From Vicinamibacteria bacterium (GTDB lineage Bacteria; Acidobacteriota; Vicinamibacteria; Fen-336; JAGNNV01): a DNA stretch of 32,356 bases. Positions 32,319-32,356 of the stretch are shown piece after piece (the stretch's first letter is position 1; every line of letters starts with the position of its first letter). The notes beneath the pieces were generated by a model. The model saw nothing but the letters and a program-made list of their open reading frames with translations. It had not been told where the DNA came from and ran no database searches. A program made the translations under genes and the position numbers. The DNA is taken from NCBI GenBank assembly GCA_016650185.1, contig JAENWE010000053.1, positions 1 through 32,356 on the forward strand, given 5' to 3'.

Positions 32319-32356
32319 TGCACCCGCGGCTTCAATTGATGACGATGGGCTCCCGC

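Noticed and set aside
1..32356. tRNA or rRNA genes, CRISPR arrays, insertion sequences, prophage genes
   Set aside because: Intergenic gaps were read for tRNA-like cloverleaf ends, regular direct repeats and transposase-like frames; none was found.

Overview
The window is GC-rich, gene-dense bacterial chromosome with about 31 protein-coding genes on both strands. I found no rRNA, tRNA, CRISPR array, transposase, integrase or phage gene. No stretch over 300 bases lacks a gene; the longest gaps are 8344-8603, 21045-21268 and 2717-2900. Mla-type lipid transport, an LptE lipoprotein and two predicted outer-membrane barrel proteins show a Gram-negative (diderm) cell. The mix of GT39/GT87-type membrane glycosyltransferases, a sulfatase-fold membrane enzyme, PATAN (DUF4388)-receiver proteins and a che cluster with GAF proteins resembles Acidobacteriota or deltaproteobacterial/myxobacterial lineages. 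This assignment is an inference; no single gene proves it.

Layout. 1-2716 (+): the 3' part of a GT39-like membrane glycosyltransferase and a secreted protein of unknown function. 2901-8343 (-): rimO, an exported M24 peptidase, then mlaE-mlaF-mlaD, closely spaced and probably cotranscribed. 8604-14518 (+): a chemosensory operon of CheY-like receiver, coiled-coil/GAF protein, CheD, CheA, CheW (reading frame apparently broken), CheR and CheB. 17145-14535 (-): a convergent operon of a small helical protein, a PATAN-receiver-GAF-like protein and a second coiled-coil/GAF protein that is a clear paralogue of the one in the + operon. 17231-18016 (+): a membrane-anchored unknown. 21044-18028 (-): leuS-lptE. 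21269-24532 (+): rpmE-prfA-prmC-mutY, a translation and repair operon. 24529-32318: a GAF protein, two polytopic GT-C-like membrane proteins, a monohaem cytochrome/outer-membrane barrel protein, a methyltransferase and a sulfatase-fold membrane protein.

The most distinctive region is 8.6-17.1 kb. It has a full adaptation set (CheR, CheB, CheD) and a kinase but no chemoreceptor and no flagellar or pilus gene. It is flanked by paired GAF/coiled-coil proteins and a receiver whose conserved lysine is replaced by arginine. This suggests a chemosensory pathway in which soluble GAF proteins may act as inputs or scaffolds. The second notable item is a single-haem c-type motif placed directly before an outer-membrane beta-barrel (28215-29399), a possible compact electron conduit. 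The remaining genes are mostly conserved housekeeping.
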